DNA of 15,000 nt from Deltaproteobacteria bacterium (lineage in GTDB: Bacteria; Desulfobacterota_E; Deferrimicrobia; Deferrimicrobiales; Deferrimicrobiaceae), in the NCBI GenBank assembly GCA_023488945.1, contig JAMDBZ010000033.1:1-15000 (forward strand). The letters run 5' to 3'. A program made the translations under genes and the position numbers. Under the pieces are notes generated by a model. That model saw only the letters and a program-made list of their open reading frames with translations, ran no database searches and was not told the origin of the DNA. Below are positions 1 to 8,526 of this stretch, in pieces; position 1 is the stretch's first letter; every line of letters begins with the position of its first letter.

Positions 1-1982
1 TGAAGAAGAACCGGCTGGTCTTCGACCGCGTCGACATCTGCGGGACGCCGCGGCGGCTGGCCTACATCATCCGGGCGCTTTCGGACCGCCAGGAGGCGTC
101 CCGCGAGACGGTCCTCGGGCCGCCGAAGAGCGTCGCCTTCGATGCCGCGGGAAAGCCGACCAAGGCGGCCCTGGGGTTCGCGAAGGCGCAGGGGATCGAC
201 GTCTCCGCCATCGAGATCTTCCCGACCGACCGGGGGGAATACGCCGGCACCGTCCGGTCGCTGGCGGCCCGGCCGGTCGCCGAGATCCTGCCCCGGATCG
301 TCGCCGACTGGATCCCGACCATCCCGTTCAAGAAGTCGATGCGATGGGCCGACCTCGATGTCCGGTTCGCGCGACCGATCCATTGGATCGTCTCTCTCTA
401 CGGGGAGCAGATCCTGCCGTTCACCTTCGGGGACGTGACCGCCGGGAACACCACCTACGGACACCGGTTCATGAGTCCCGGCCCCATCGCCCTCGGGAAG
501 CCCGGGGACTATTTCGACGCGCTCTCCGCGGCGAAGGTCTTCGTCGACCTCGATGTCCGGAAGGAGAGGATCCGGGCCGGGATCCGGGAGGTCGAGAAGA
601 AAATCGGGATGAAGTGGGTGGAGGACGAGCCGCTGGTCGAGACGGTGGCGAACCTCGTCGAGTACCCGGTGATTCTCATGGGGCGGTTCGAGGAGAAGTA
701 CCTGGCGCTCCCGCGCGAGATCCTCATCACCTCGATGCGGAACAACCAGAAGTACTTCGTCTTCGGGGACGCCTCCGGGAAGCTGTTCCCGGGCTTTGCC
801 TTCGCCTCGAACATGGAGGTCCCCGACCCGGCGGTCGTCGTCGCGGGAAACGAGCGGGTCATCCGCGCCCGGCTCTCCGACGCCGAGTTCTACTACCAGG
901 ACGATCTCGCCCGGCCGCTGTTCGACCGGGCCGAGAAGCTCAAGAACGTCCTCTTCCAGGCCGACCTCGGCATGTATTGGGAGAAGGTCGAGCGGATGGC
1001 CGAGGTCGCCGGCCACGTGGCGTCGATCGGCTTCTCCGCGAAGACGGAGGCGTGCCGCCGCGCGGCGTTCCTCACCAAGGCGGACCTGACCACCGGCGTC
1101 GTCAAGGAGTTCCCCGAGCTCCAGGGGGTGATGGGGCGCGATTACGCCCGCAGGACGGGCGAGCCGGAGGAGATCGCCCAGGCGGTCTACGAACACTACC
1201 TTCCCAAGGGGCAGTCGGACGAGCTCCCCTCCACCGACGTGGGGGCGGCGGTCGCGATCGCCGACAAGATCGACATGGTGTGCGGCTGCTTCGGCGTCGG
1301 CCTGATCCCCACGGGAACCGCCGACCCGTACGGACTGCGGCGCCACACGCTCGGGATCCTCGCCATCCTCGAGAGCCGAGGCTTGCGCGTGCCCTTGGAA
1401 GGGCTCGTCGACCGGTCCCTGGCGACGCTCCAGGGGAAGCTCAAGGCGCCGGCCGGCGAGGTGAAGAAGAAGGTGATGGAGTTCATCGCGGCGCGCCTCC
1501 AGAACCTGTGGGTCTCGAAGGGGACGCCGTCCGATCTCGCGGACGCCGTCCTGTCCGCCGGGCTCACGGACATGGTCGACCTGCGGGCGAGGCTCGACGC
1601 GCTCGTCGCCTTCCGGTCCGACGCGGCGTTCGAGCCGCTCGCGGAAGTGTTCAAGCGGGCGATCAACATCACCAAGGGATCCGCGGGGCCGGCCTCGGTC
1701 GACGAGGCCCTCTTCGAGCACGACGAGGAGCGGGTGCTCGCCGAGGCGGTGCGCGAAGTCTCGAAGCGGGTTGCCGCCGCCGCCCGGAGCGGCCGGTATG
1801 CGGAAGCGTTCCGCGAGATGGCGGGGGTTCAACCCGTCGTCGCCGCCTTCTTCGACAAAGTCCTCGTGATGGCCAAGGACCAGAAGGTCCGGAACAACCG
1901 GCTCGCGCTGCTGAAAGCGCTCTCCAGCCAGTTCGCGGCCGTGGCGGATTTCTCGAGAGTCGCCGCGGGGCAGACCAAATAA
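1..1982 (+). CDS. glyS: Glycyl-tRNA synthetase beta subunit, 5'-truncated by the window edge
   Basis: GlyS is the beta chain of the bacterial alpha2beta2-type glycyl-tRNA synthetase, which charges tRNA-Gly in the cytoplasm. The first complete codon is at base 3, and 659 codons are visible before the TAA at 1980-1982. The family is usually about 690 residues, so roughly 30 N-terminal residues lie outside the window. Visible family signatures are GTPRRLAYII (about 48-77), MRWADLDVRFARPIHWIV (about 339-392), TSMRNNQKYF in the first third, and ADKIDMVCGCFGVGLIPTG followed by ADPYGLRR (about 1261-1341), which is the degenerate HD-like region. The end (NNRLALLKAL, then VADFSRVA) matches the C-terminal DALR-like anticodon-binding domain. 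The alpha-chain gene glyQ is expected just upstream. ppdK begins 23 bases downstream on the same strand, and the two probably share a transcript. No frameshift is seen. Confidence 0.96.
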   Translation, partial: KKNRLVFDRVDICGTPRRLAYIIRALSDRQEASRETVLGPPKSVAFDAAGKPTKAALGFAKAQGIDVSAIEIFPTDRGEYAGTVRSLAARPVAEILPRIVADWIPTIPFKKSMRWADLDVRFARPIHWIVSLYGEQILPFTFGDVTAGNTTYGHRFMSPGPIALGKPGDYFDALSAAKVFVDLDVRKERIRAGIREVEKKIGMKWVEDEPLVETVANLVEYPVILMGRFEEKYLALPREILITSMRNNQKYFVFGDASGKLFPGFAFASNMEVPDPAVVVAGNERVIRARLSDAEFYYQDDLARPLFDRAEKLKNVLFQADLGMYWEKVERMAEVAGHVASIGFSAKTEACRRAAFLTKADLTTGVVKEFPELQGVMGRDYARRTGEPEEIAQAVYEHYLPKGQSDELPSTDVGAAVAIADKIDMVCGCFGVGLIPTGTADPYGLRRHTLGILAILESRGLRVPLEGLVDRSLATLQGKLKAPAGEVKKKVMEFIAARLQNLWVSKGTPSDLADAVLSAGLTDMVDLRARLDALVAFRSDAAFEPLAEVFKRAINITKGSAGPASVDEALFEHDEERVLAEAVREVSKRVAAAARSGRYAEAFREMAGVQPVVAAFFDKVLVMAKDQKVRNNRLALLKALSSQFAAVADFSRVAAGQTK

Positions 1983-2005
1983 TCCGGAAAGCGAGGAAGA
2001 CGCGG

Positions 2006-4777
2006 ATGACCACCAAGCGGGTTTACTTCTTCGGCGGGGGGAGGGCCGAAGGGCACGGCGGGATGAAGGATGTCCTCGGCGGCAAGGGCGCGGGGCTGGC
2101 CGAAATGACCAGCTTGGGGATCCCCGTCCCCCCCGGCTTCACCATCGGCACGGAGGCGTGCAACCTGTTCTACAGGAACCGCGGCAAGGTCCCGCCCGAG
2201 CTGAGGAAGGAGGTCGCCCCCTACATCAGGCGGCTCGAGAAGGAGACGGACAAGAGGTTCGGCGACCCGGAGAACCCGCTCCTGGTGTCCGTCCGCTCGG
2301 GGGCCAGGTTTTCGATGCCGGGAATGATGGACACGATCCTCAACCTGGGGCTCAACGACAGGACGGTCGTCGCGCTCGCGCGGAGGACGAAGAACGAGCG
2401 GTTCGCCTACGATTCCTACCGGCGCTTCCTGATGATGTTCTCGGACGTGGTCCTGGGAATCCCGAAGGAGCGCTTCGAGGAGATCTTCGCCCGGAAGAAG
2501 GAGGAGCGCGGCGCGAAGTTCGACGTCGACCTGACCGCGGAGGACCTCAAGGACCTCTGCGCGAAGTTCAAGGTGCCCGTCAAGGAGCGGCTCCGGAAGG
2601 AGTTCCCCCAGAACCCGATGGTCCAGCTCGAGATGGCCCGGGACGCCGTCTTCAAGTCGTGGAACAACGACCGCGCCAGGTACTACCGGAAGGCGAACGG
2701 GATCCCGGACGACATCGGGACGGCCGTCAACATCCAGGCGATGGTGTTCGGCAACATGGGCGACGACTGCGCGACCGGCGTCGGATTCACGCGGAACCCC
2801 GCCACGGGCGAGATGGAATTTTACGGGGAGTACCTGGTCAACGCGCAAGGAGAGGACGTCGTCGCGGGAATCCGGACGCCCCGCCAGATCAAGGACCTGA
2901 AGAAGGAGATGCCCGGGGTTTTTGCGCAGCTCCTCAAGATCACGGGCAAGCTCGAGAAGCACTACAAGGACGTCCAGGACTTCGAGTTCACCGTCGAGGG
3001 CGGGAAGCTCTACATGCTCCAGACCCGCAGCGGCAAGCGGACGGCCACCGCGGCGGTCAAGATCGCGGTGGACATGGTCAAGGAGAAGCTCATCACGAAG
3101 GAAGAGGCGGTAATGCGCCTCGAGCCGCAGCAGATCGACCAGCTGCTCCACCCGGTCATCGATCCGAAGGCGAAGCTGGACGTGATCGCGAAGGGTCTTC
3201 CGGCCTCGCCGGGCGCCGCGACGGGGGCGATCGTCTTCCATGCGGACACGGCGGTGGAGTGGGCGATGTCCGGGAAGGCGGTGATCCTGGTCCGCAAGGA
3301 GACGAGCCCCGACGACATCCACGGGATGGACGTGGCGCGCGGGATCCTGACCTCCAAGGGCGGGATGACCTCCCACGCGGCGGTCGTCGCCCGCCAGATG
3401 GGGAAGACGTGCGTCGCGGGGTGCGAGGAGATCGACGTCGACGAGACGACAAAGAGAATGGTCGTCGGCGGGCGGGTGCTGAACGAGGGGGATTCCATCT
3501 CCCTGAACGGGAGCACCGGCGAGGTCATCCTGGGCGAGGTCCCGCTCATCGCGCCGAAGCTGACCGGCGCCTTCGGGACGCTGATGTCCTGGGCCGACGG
3601 GCTCCGGCGGCTCAAGGTGCGGGCGAACGCCGACACGCCGCGCGACGCCCGCGTGGCGCGCGAGTTCGGCGCCCAGGGGATCGGCCTGTGCCGCACGGAA
3701 CACATGTTCTTCGCCGAGCACCGGATCCCCATCATGCAGGAGATGATCCTCGCCAGGACGCGGGAGGACCGCGAGAAGGCGCTCGAGCAGCTCCTCCCGA
3801 TGCAGCGCGACGACTTCAAGGGCCTCTTCCGGGAGATGAAGGGGCATCCGGTGACCATCCGGCTGCTGGACCCGCCGCTCCACGAGTTCCTCCCGAAGCG
3901 CGAGGAGCTGATGGTCGAAGTGACCAAGCTCGAGCTCCTCCATGCCGACAAGTCGATCGTCGAGGAGCGGAAGCGGCTCCTGGCGCGGGTCGAGGAGCTC
4001 CACGAGTTCAACCCGATGCTGGGCTTGCGCGGCTGCCGGCTCGGGATCATGTTCCCCGAGATCAGCCGGATGCAGGCCCGGGCGATCTTCGAGGCCGCCT
4101 GCGAGGCGCGGAAGGAAGGGGTCGGCGTCCAGCCCGAGGTGATGATCCCGCTCGTCAGCGTGGTCTCGGAGATGCGGGCTCAGAAGGAGATCGTCGTCGA
4201 GGCGGCCGAGATGACGATGAGGAAATACAAGATGAAGTTCCCGTACACGGTCGGCACGATGATCGAGCTGCCGCGCGCGGCGGTGACGGCCGACGAAATC
4301 GCCCGCGAAGCGGAGTTCTTCTCCTTCGGGACGAACGACCTCACGCAGACGGCGTTCGGGTTCTCGCGCGACGACGCGGGGAAGTTCATCCAGTATTACA
4401 TGAGCCGGTCGGAGCGGTGCCCGAAGTGCGGCACGACGCTCGAGAAGGACCTGTCCTGCGCCGTGTGCCGTGTGACCTACACGAGCCGCCCCGAAAATAT
4501 CCTCGACGGCGACGTCTTCGCGACGCTCGACGAGGCCGGCGTGGGGCAGCTTGTCGCGATGGGCGTGCAGAGGGGGCGGGCCACGCGGCCCAACCTCAAG
4601 GTCGGGATCTGCGGCGAGCACGGCGGGGACCCGAAGTCGGTTGACTTCTGCCATCGCGTCGGACTCGACTACGTCTCCTGCTCGCCGTACCGGGTGCCCA
4701 TTGCGCGCCTTGCGGCGGCACAGGCGGCCTACAGGGAGGCTCAAGCGAAGAAGGCGGCGGCAACCCGAAAGAAGTAG
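2006..4777 (+). CDS. ppdK: Pyruvate, phosphate dikinase
   Basis: PPDK reversibly interconverts ATP + phosphate + pyruvate and AMP + PPi + PEP, at the glycolysis/gluconeogenesis node. The product has 923 residues. The ATG at 2006 is chosen because a GAGG motif lies at 1993-1996 and translation from it gives the typical N-terminus (VYFFGGG, then LGGKGAGLAEM). The N-terminal ATP-grasp nucleotide domain carries SVRSGARFSMPGMMDTILN. The swivelling phosphohistidine domain carries GGMTSHAAVVARQMGK, with H457 the predicted phospho-carrier and T455 the usual regulatory threonine. The C-terminal PEP/pyruvate barrel has GTMIELPRAAVTADE, SFGTNDLTQTAFG and GICGEHGGDP, with C869 as the catalytic cysteine. 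The product is longer than the 874-residue Clostridium symbiosum enzyme. Most of the excess is one insertion with four cysteines (residues 805-821), annotated separately. It lies between glyS and an intrinsic terminator. Confidence 0.97.
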   Translation: MTTKRVYFFGGGRAEGHGGMKDVLGGKGAGLAEMTSLGIPVPPGFTIGTEACNLFYRNRGKVPPELRKEVAPYIRRLEKETDKRFGDPENPLLVSVRSGARFSMPGMMDTILNLGLNDRTVVALARRTKNERFAYDSYRRFLMMFSDVVLGIPKERFEEIFARKKEERGAKFDVDLTAEDLKDLCAKFKVPVKERLRKEFPQNPMVQLEMARDAVFKSWNNDRARYYRKANGIPDDIGTAVNIQAMVFGNMGDDCATGVGFTRNPATGEMEFYGEYLVNAQGEDVVAGIRTPRQIKDLKKEMPGVFAQLLKITGKLEKHYKDVQDFEFTVEGGKLYMLQTRSGKRTATAAVKIAVDMVKEKLITKEEAVMRLEPQQIDQLLHPVIDPKAKLDVIAKGLPASPGAATGAIVFHADTAVEWAMSGKAVILVRKETSPDDIHGMDVARGILTSKGGMTSHAAVVARQMGKTCVAGCEEIDVDETTKRMVVGGRVLNEGDSISLNGSTGEVILGEVPLIAPKLTGAFGTLMSWADGLRRLKVRANADTPRDARVAREFGAQGIGLCRTEHMFFAEHRIPIMQEMILARTREDREKALEQLLPMQRDDFKGLFREMKGHPVTIRLLDPPLHEFLPKREELMVEVTKLELLHADKSIVEERKRLLARVEELHEFNPMLGLRGCRLGIMFPEISRMQARAIFEAACEARKEGVGVQPEVMIPLVSVVSEMRAQKEIVVEAAEMTMRKYKMKFPYTVGTMIELPRAAVTADEIAREAEFFSFGTNDLTQTAFGFSRDDAGKFIQYYMSRSERCPKCGTTLEKDLSCAVCRVTYTSRPENILDGDVFATLDEAGVGQLVAMGVQRGRATRPNLKVGICGEHGGDPKSVDFCHRVGLDYVSCSPYRVPIARLAAAQAAYREAQAKKAAATRKK
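4418..4468 (+). other. Cys4 zinc-ribbon-like insertion in PPDK C-terminal domain
   Basis: Codons for C805, C808, C818 and C821 of PPDK form a C-X2-C-X9-C-X2-C pattern (CPKCG, then CAVC). It sits between the GTNDLTQTAFGFSRDDAG segment and the DVFATLDEAGVGQLV segment. In the PPDKs I remember, these two segments are joined by a short linker without paired cysteines. The spacing from catalytic His to catalytic Cys is 412 residues here and 376 in the C. symbiosum enzyme (H455 to C831), which agrees with about 36 extra residues. Zinc binding is inferred from the spacing only. Confidence 0.75.
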
Positions 4778-4796
4778 GAGCTATTCCCACCAAGCG

Positions 4797-4830
4797 AAGG
4801 CGGCGGCCCGAACGGTCCGCCGCCTTTTTT
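4797..4830 (+). terminator. Intrinsic terminator after ppdK
   Basis: A 10-bp perfect stem pairs aaggcggcgg (4797-4806) with ccgccgcctt (4817-4826). The 10-base loop can form three further pairs (CCG/CGG). A run of six T follows at 4825-4830. It lies 20 bases after the ppdK stop and should end the glyS-ppdK transcript. Confidence 0.93.
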
Positions 4831-4833
4831 GCC

Positions 4834-4862
4834 TTTACATCGTCCCCTGGGCACTATATATT
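4834..4862 (+). promoter_or_regulatory. Sigma70-type promoter for smc
   Basis: TTTACA (4834-4839) and TATATT (4857-4862) each match the -35 and -10 consensus at five of six positions, with an ideal 17-base spacer. Transcription would begin near 4869 and give a leader of about 70 bases before the smc ATG. The -35 box starts four bases after the upstream terminator's T-run, so it marks a clean transcription-unit boundary. No operator or riboswitch is evident in the leader. Confidence 0.75.
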
Positions 4863-4938
4863 GGGTTTCAAGCCGGTGGGACATACACGATGTTGATATT
4901 GCGCCCGTTTTTTCGAGGGGGCACCGGCGCGGGGGGCG

Positions 4939-7900
4939 ATGAAGCTCAAGAAACTGGAACTGTTCGGGTTCAAATCCTTCTACGACAAGACCACCTTCGA
5001 CTTTTCCGACGGCATCACCGCGATCGTCGGGCCCAATGGCTGCGGGAAATCCAACATCGTGGACGCCATCCGGTGGGTCCTCGGGGAGCACGCCCCGTCT
5101 TTCATCAGGAGCAAGGTGCTCGAGGACGTCATCTTCGCCGGCTCGGATGCGGCGGGTCCCCTCGGGATGGCCGAAGTGACCCTTACGTTCAGCAACGAGG
5201 ACGGCGGAGGTCCGCCGGGCTACGAGTCTTACTCCGAGATCCAGGTCACGCGCCGGACCTTCCGCGACGGCGAGAGCGAGTTCTTCATCAACCGGATCCC
5301 TAGCCGCCTGAAGGACATTGCGGAGCTGTTCCTCGACACGGGGGCCGGGGCCCGCGGATATGCCATCATCGAGCAGGGCCGGATCCTGTCCATCGTCAAC
5401 GCCCGGCCCGAGGACAAGCGGCTCATCATCGAGGAGGCCGCGGGTGTCGCCAAGTTTCGCGTCCGGAAGAAAGAGGCGGAACGGAAAATGGAGAGCACGC
5501 GGCAGAACCTGGCCCGCGTGCGGGACATCCACGAGGAGGTGAAGCGGCAGCTCGGGGGCCTCGACCGCCAGGTCCGGAAAGCGGAGCGGTACAAGGCGCT
5601 CCGGGACGAGCTGAAAAGCCTGGATCTGGCCATCGCGGCGCGGAGGCGCCAGGCCCTGACGGCGCAAGCCGCCGGGCTCGCCGCGGAGCGCGCGGAGGCG
5701 GAGGCGGAACTGGCCGCGGTCCGTGCCGGGGCCGCTAACCGGGAGTCGGAGCTCGAAGCCCTCCGGCTCGGGCTTGCCGAGGCCGACGCGGCGCTGCGGG
5801 ATCTCCGGGATGCGTGCTCGGCACTCAAGGAACAGATCGGCCGGAGCGAGGAGGAGCGTAAAGGGAAGATCCGCGGGGCGGAAGAGCTTCGCGCAAGGAT
5901 CGCCGAGACGGCCCTGGAGATCGCGGCCCTGGAGTCGGACATCGCTGTCCTGGCGGAGCGGGTTGCGGCTGCGGAGGCCGAGGCGTCAACGCGGGAATCC
6001 GCGCTGTCCTCCCTGCGGGACAGGAACGCGGAGCTGGAAGCCGCCGCCGAAACGGCGCGGGAGGAATACCGGAAGGCGCAGGAACTCTTCGAGCGGGCCC
6101 GGTCCGACTGGGCGGTCCGCGTATCCCTCCACTCGAGCGCGCGCTCCTCGGCCGAATCGCTGCGGAAGCTGCTCGAGGAGAACGAGCGGGTGCTGGCGCG
6201 CCTCGAGGAGCGGATCGCGGAGGCCGGAGACGAGGCGGGGCGTCTGGACGCCGAGCTCCGGGCGGCGTCGGAGAGGCTTGCGCAGGCGCGGGAGGCGCTC
6301 GAGTCGGCCCAGGCCGCGTGGGACGGAGCGGGGAGGCGCCTCGACGAGGTCAATGCCCGCCTGGACGCCGTCGTGGAAACGCGCCGGAGAGCGGAAGGGG
6401 AGCTGGCGGCCGCCGATTCGCGTCTCTCCGCGCTCTCGCGGCTCTACGGGGAGAGGGACTGGACCACCTCGGGCGTCAAGGCGGTCCTGAAGTATTACCG
6501 GGGGGAAAACGGGTCGCGGGAATCCGCCGGGGCGCCCCTCGGGGTGATGGGAGAGCTGATCGAGACCGACGCGCCGTACGAAAGGGCGGTCGAGGCGGTC
6601 CTCGGCGAGCGGGTCCAGTCGATCGTCGTCCGCGACCACGCGGAAGGGCTCTCCGCCCTCCAGTACCTGAAGGAGACGCGCGAAGGGCGCGTGTCCTTCG
6701 TCCCCGTCTCCCTGCGCCGTCGCGATGAGGAAGCCGCGGACGGCGGGGAGGAAGGCGTCATCGCCCCCCTTTGCGATCTCGTCCGCGCGCCCGCCGGGTG
6801 CGATGCGCTCGTGCGGGGGTTCTTCGGCGGGACCCTCCTCGTGCGGGATATCGACTGCGCGGTCCGCCTCTGGAACCGCAACGGAGTCTGGAACACCTAC
6901 GTGACCCTCGAAGGGGATCTGGTGACGGCCGACGGCATCCTGATGGGCGGCGCGCAGGAGACGGACGGGGCGGGGATTCTCGCCGGGAAGCGCGAGATCC
7001 GGGAGCTCGAACGGGAGACCGAAGAGCTGTCGGCCGCCGCGGCGCGCGCCCGGGCCGAGGAGGAGGCGCTCCGGCGGGAGCGGGTTCTCCTGGAGGAGCG
7101 ACGCGAAGAGATGTTCAGGCTCCGGGAGGAGCGCGGGAAGGCTTTCGGGGATGTGAAGCAGCGCCATGCCGTCCTCTCGGAGGCGGTCTCGAAGGCGGGC
7201 GGCCGGATCGCGGAGCTCGAGCAGGACCGGGAGCACCACCGGGCGGAACGGGAACGGATGACGGCCGAGCTCGGGACCTCGGAGGACGCGGCGCGCGAGA
7301 CGGAGGAAGCGCGGGGCGCCGAGGAGGAGCGGGTGCGGCTCCTGGCGGCCGAGGTGGAGGCGGCGAGGGGACGGATGGAGGAGGCGCGGGAAGCCCTCAA
7401 CGCGGCGAAGGTCGAGCTGGCGGGGCTCGAGCAGAAGGACGTCTCGGAGAGGACGGTCCTCGCGGGGCACCGGGAGACGCTCGCCGGGAAGCGGTCCGCG
7501 CTCGAGGAGCGGAAGGCGCGCAAGGCGTCGCACGAGGAACGGTCCGTCCTGTTGGCCGCGGAGATCGAAGCCGGGCGCGCCGCGATCGAGCAGGCGTCCA
7601 TGGCGCAGGCCGCGCGGCAGGAAGAGATCGACCGGCGGCTCGGCGCCGATGCGGAAGCCCGCGCGTCCGCCAATGCGCTGGAGCAGGAGATCCGTGAGAG
7701 CCGGAAGCGGGAGGATGCGGGCCAGGGGCGCCTGTCGGATCTCCGGTTCGAGGAGCAGCGGATCGCGATGGCGCTCTCGAACCGCGACGACCAGGTCTAC
7801 CAGAAATACGAGATCCACGCGGACGGCCTCCCGCTTCCCGAATGGGACGGCGAGGAGGAGCTCGCCGCGCGGGAGGCGCGCGCCGAAGAGATCCGCGGAA

Positions 7901-8508
7901 AGATGTCCGCGATCGGCGACGTGAACCTGGGGGCCATCGAGGAGCACCGGGAGCTCTCGGAGCGACATGCGTTCCTGTCCGCCCAGGAGGCGGACCTCGA
8001 GAAGTCGCTCGATGACCTCGCCAAGGCGATCCAGAAGATCAACCGGACGACGCGGGAGCGGTTCGCCGGGGCGTTCGAGAGGATCAACGAGACGTTCGGG
8101 GAGCTCTTCCCGAAGCTCTTCAGCGGGGGGCGGGCCTTCCTGAAGCTCCTCGACGAGGAGGACCTCCTCGAGACCGGCGTGGAGATCGTCGCCCAGCCGC
8201 CGGGGAAGAAGCTGCAGTCGCTGAACCTCCTTTCGGGCGGCGAAAAGGCGCTGACCGCGATCGCCTTCATCTTCTCGATCTTCCTCGTCAAGCCGTCCCC
8301 GTTCTGTCTCCTGGACGAGGTGGATGCCCCGCTCGACGACGCGAACATCGACCGCTTCAACGCCCTCGTCCGCGAGATGTCGGCGAACTACCAGACGCTC
8401 CTCATCACGCACAACAAGCGGACGATGGAGCTGGCCGACGTGCTCTACGGCATCACCATGGAGAAGCCGGGCATCTCCAAGGTCGTCTCCGTGCGGTTCG
8501 CCGCGTAA
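4939..8508 (+). CDS. smc: Chromosome segregation/condensation ATPase SMC
   Basis: SMC is the ATP-driven DNA-loop-forming subunit of bacterial condensin and acts with ScpA and ScpB, neither of which is in this window. The product has 1189 residues, normal for the family. The N-terminal head starts MKLKKLELFGFKSF and carries the Walker A motif GPNGCGKSN (31-39). Two long Ala/Glu/Arg-rich coiled-coil arms flank a hinge at about residues 510-680, which contains ERVQSIVVRDHAEGL and ends near LMGGAQETDGAG. The C-terminal head has the ABC signature LLSGGEKALTA (1097-1107) and the Walker B/D-loop CLLDEVDAPLDD (1123-1134). The ATG at 4939 is fixed by the conserved N-terminus. The ribosome site is poor (only a G-run at 4931-4936), so initiation may be weak. 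It is the first gene of a probable smc-ftsY-transporter operon. Confidence 0.98.
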   Translation: MKLKKLELFGFKSFYDKTTFDFSDGITAIVGPNGCGKSNIVDAIRWVLGEHAPSFIRSKVLEDVIFAGSDAAGPLGMAEVTLTFSNEDGGGPPGYESYSEIQVTRRTFRDGESEFFINRIPSRLKDIAELFLDTGAGARGYAIIEQGRILSIVNARPEDKRLIIEEAAGVAKFRVRKKEAERKMESTRQNLARVRDIHEEVKRQLGGLDRQVRKAERYKALRDELKSLDLAIAARRRQALTAQAAGLAAERAEAEAELAAVRAGAANRESELEALRLGLAEADAALRDLRDACSALKEQIGRSEEERKGKIRGAEELRARIAETALEIAALESDIAVLAERVAAAEAEASTRESALSSLRDRNAELEAAAETAREEYRKAQELFERARSDWAVRVSLHSSARSSAESLRKLLEENERVLARLEERIAEAGDEAGRLDAELRAASERLAQAREALESAQAAWDGAGRRLDEVNARLDAVVETRRRAEGELAAADSRLSALSRLYGERDWTTSGVKAVLKYYRGENGSRESAGAPLGVMGELIETDAPYERAVEAVLGERVQSIVVRDHAEGLSALQYLKETREGRVSFVPVSLRRRDEEAADGGEEGVIAPLCDLVRAPAGCDALVRGFFGGTLLVRDIDCAVRLWNRNGVWNTYVTLEGDLVTADGILMGGAQETDGAGILAGKREIRELERETEELSAAAARARAEEEALRRERVLLEERREEMFRLREERGKAFGDVKQRHAVLSEAVSKAGGRIAELEQDREHHRAERERMTAELGTSEDAARETEEARGAEEERVRLLAAEVEAARGRMEEAREALNAAKVELAGLEQKDVSERTVLAGHRETLAGKRSALEERKARKASHEERSVLLAAEIEAGRAAIEQASMAQAARQEEIDRRLGADAEARASANALEQEIRESRKREDAGQGRLSDLRFEEQRIAMALSNRDDQVYQKYEIHADGLPLPEWDGEEELAAREARAEEIRGKMSAIGDVNLGAIEEHRELSERHAFLSAQEADLEKSLDDLAKAIQKINRTTRERFAGAFERINETFGELFPKLFSGGRAFLKLLDEEDLLETGVEIVAQPPGKKLQSLNLLSGGEKALTAIAFIFSIFLVKPSPFCLLDEVDAPLDDANIDRFNALVREMSANYQTLLITHNKRTMELADVLYGITMEKPGISKVVSVRFAA

Positions 8509-8526
8509 GGGAACCTGGACCTCGCG

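Noticed and set aside
344..2005. Upstream in-frame extension of ppdK through the glyS region, open back to about base 344
   Set aside because: The extension overlaps nearly all of glyS in another frame, is Arg/Gly/Pro-rich, and the family N-terminus begins at the ATG at 2006 behind a ribosome site.
2158..4644. An 828-codon plus-strand open frame inside ppdK
   Set aside because: It is a +1-frame shadow of ppdK with low-complexity Arg/Gly/Pro composition and no domain signature.
1829..4744. A 971-codon open frame on the minus strand opposite ppdK, and similar long minus-strand frames at 5986-9219, 8922-11066 and 12045-14102
   Set aside because: They lie opposite strongly conserved genes. Their translations are rich in Arg, Pro, Asp and His without recognisable domains, as expected from high-GC third-position bias.
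4863..4938. T6 run at 4908-4913 in the smc leader as a possible attenuator
   Set aside because: No stable GC-rich hairpin precedes it at the right distance.
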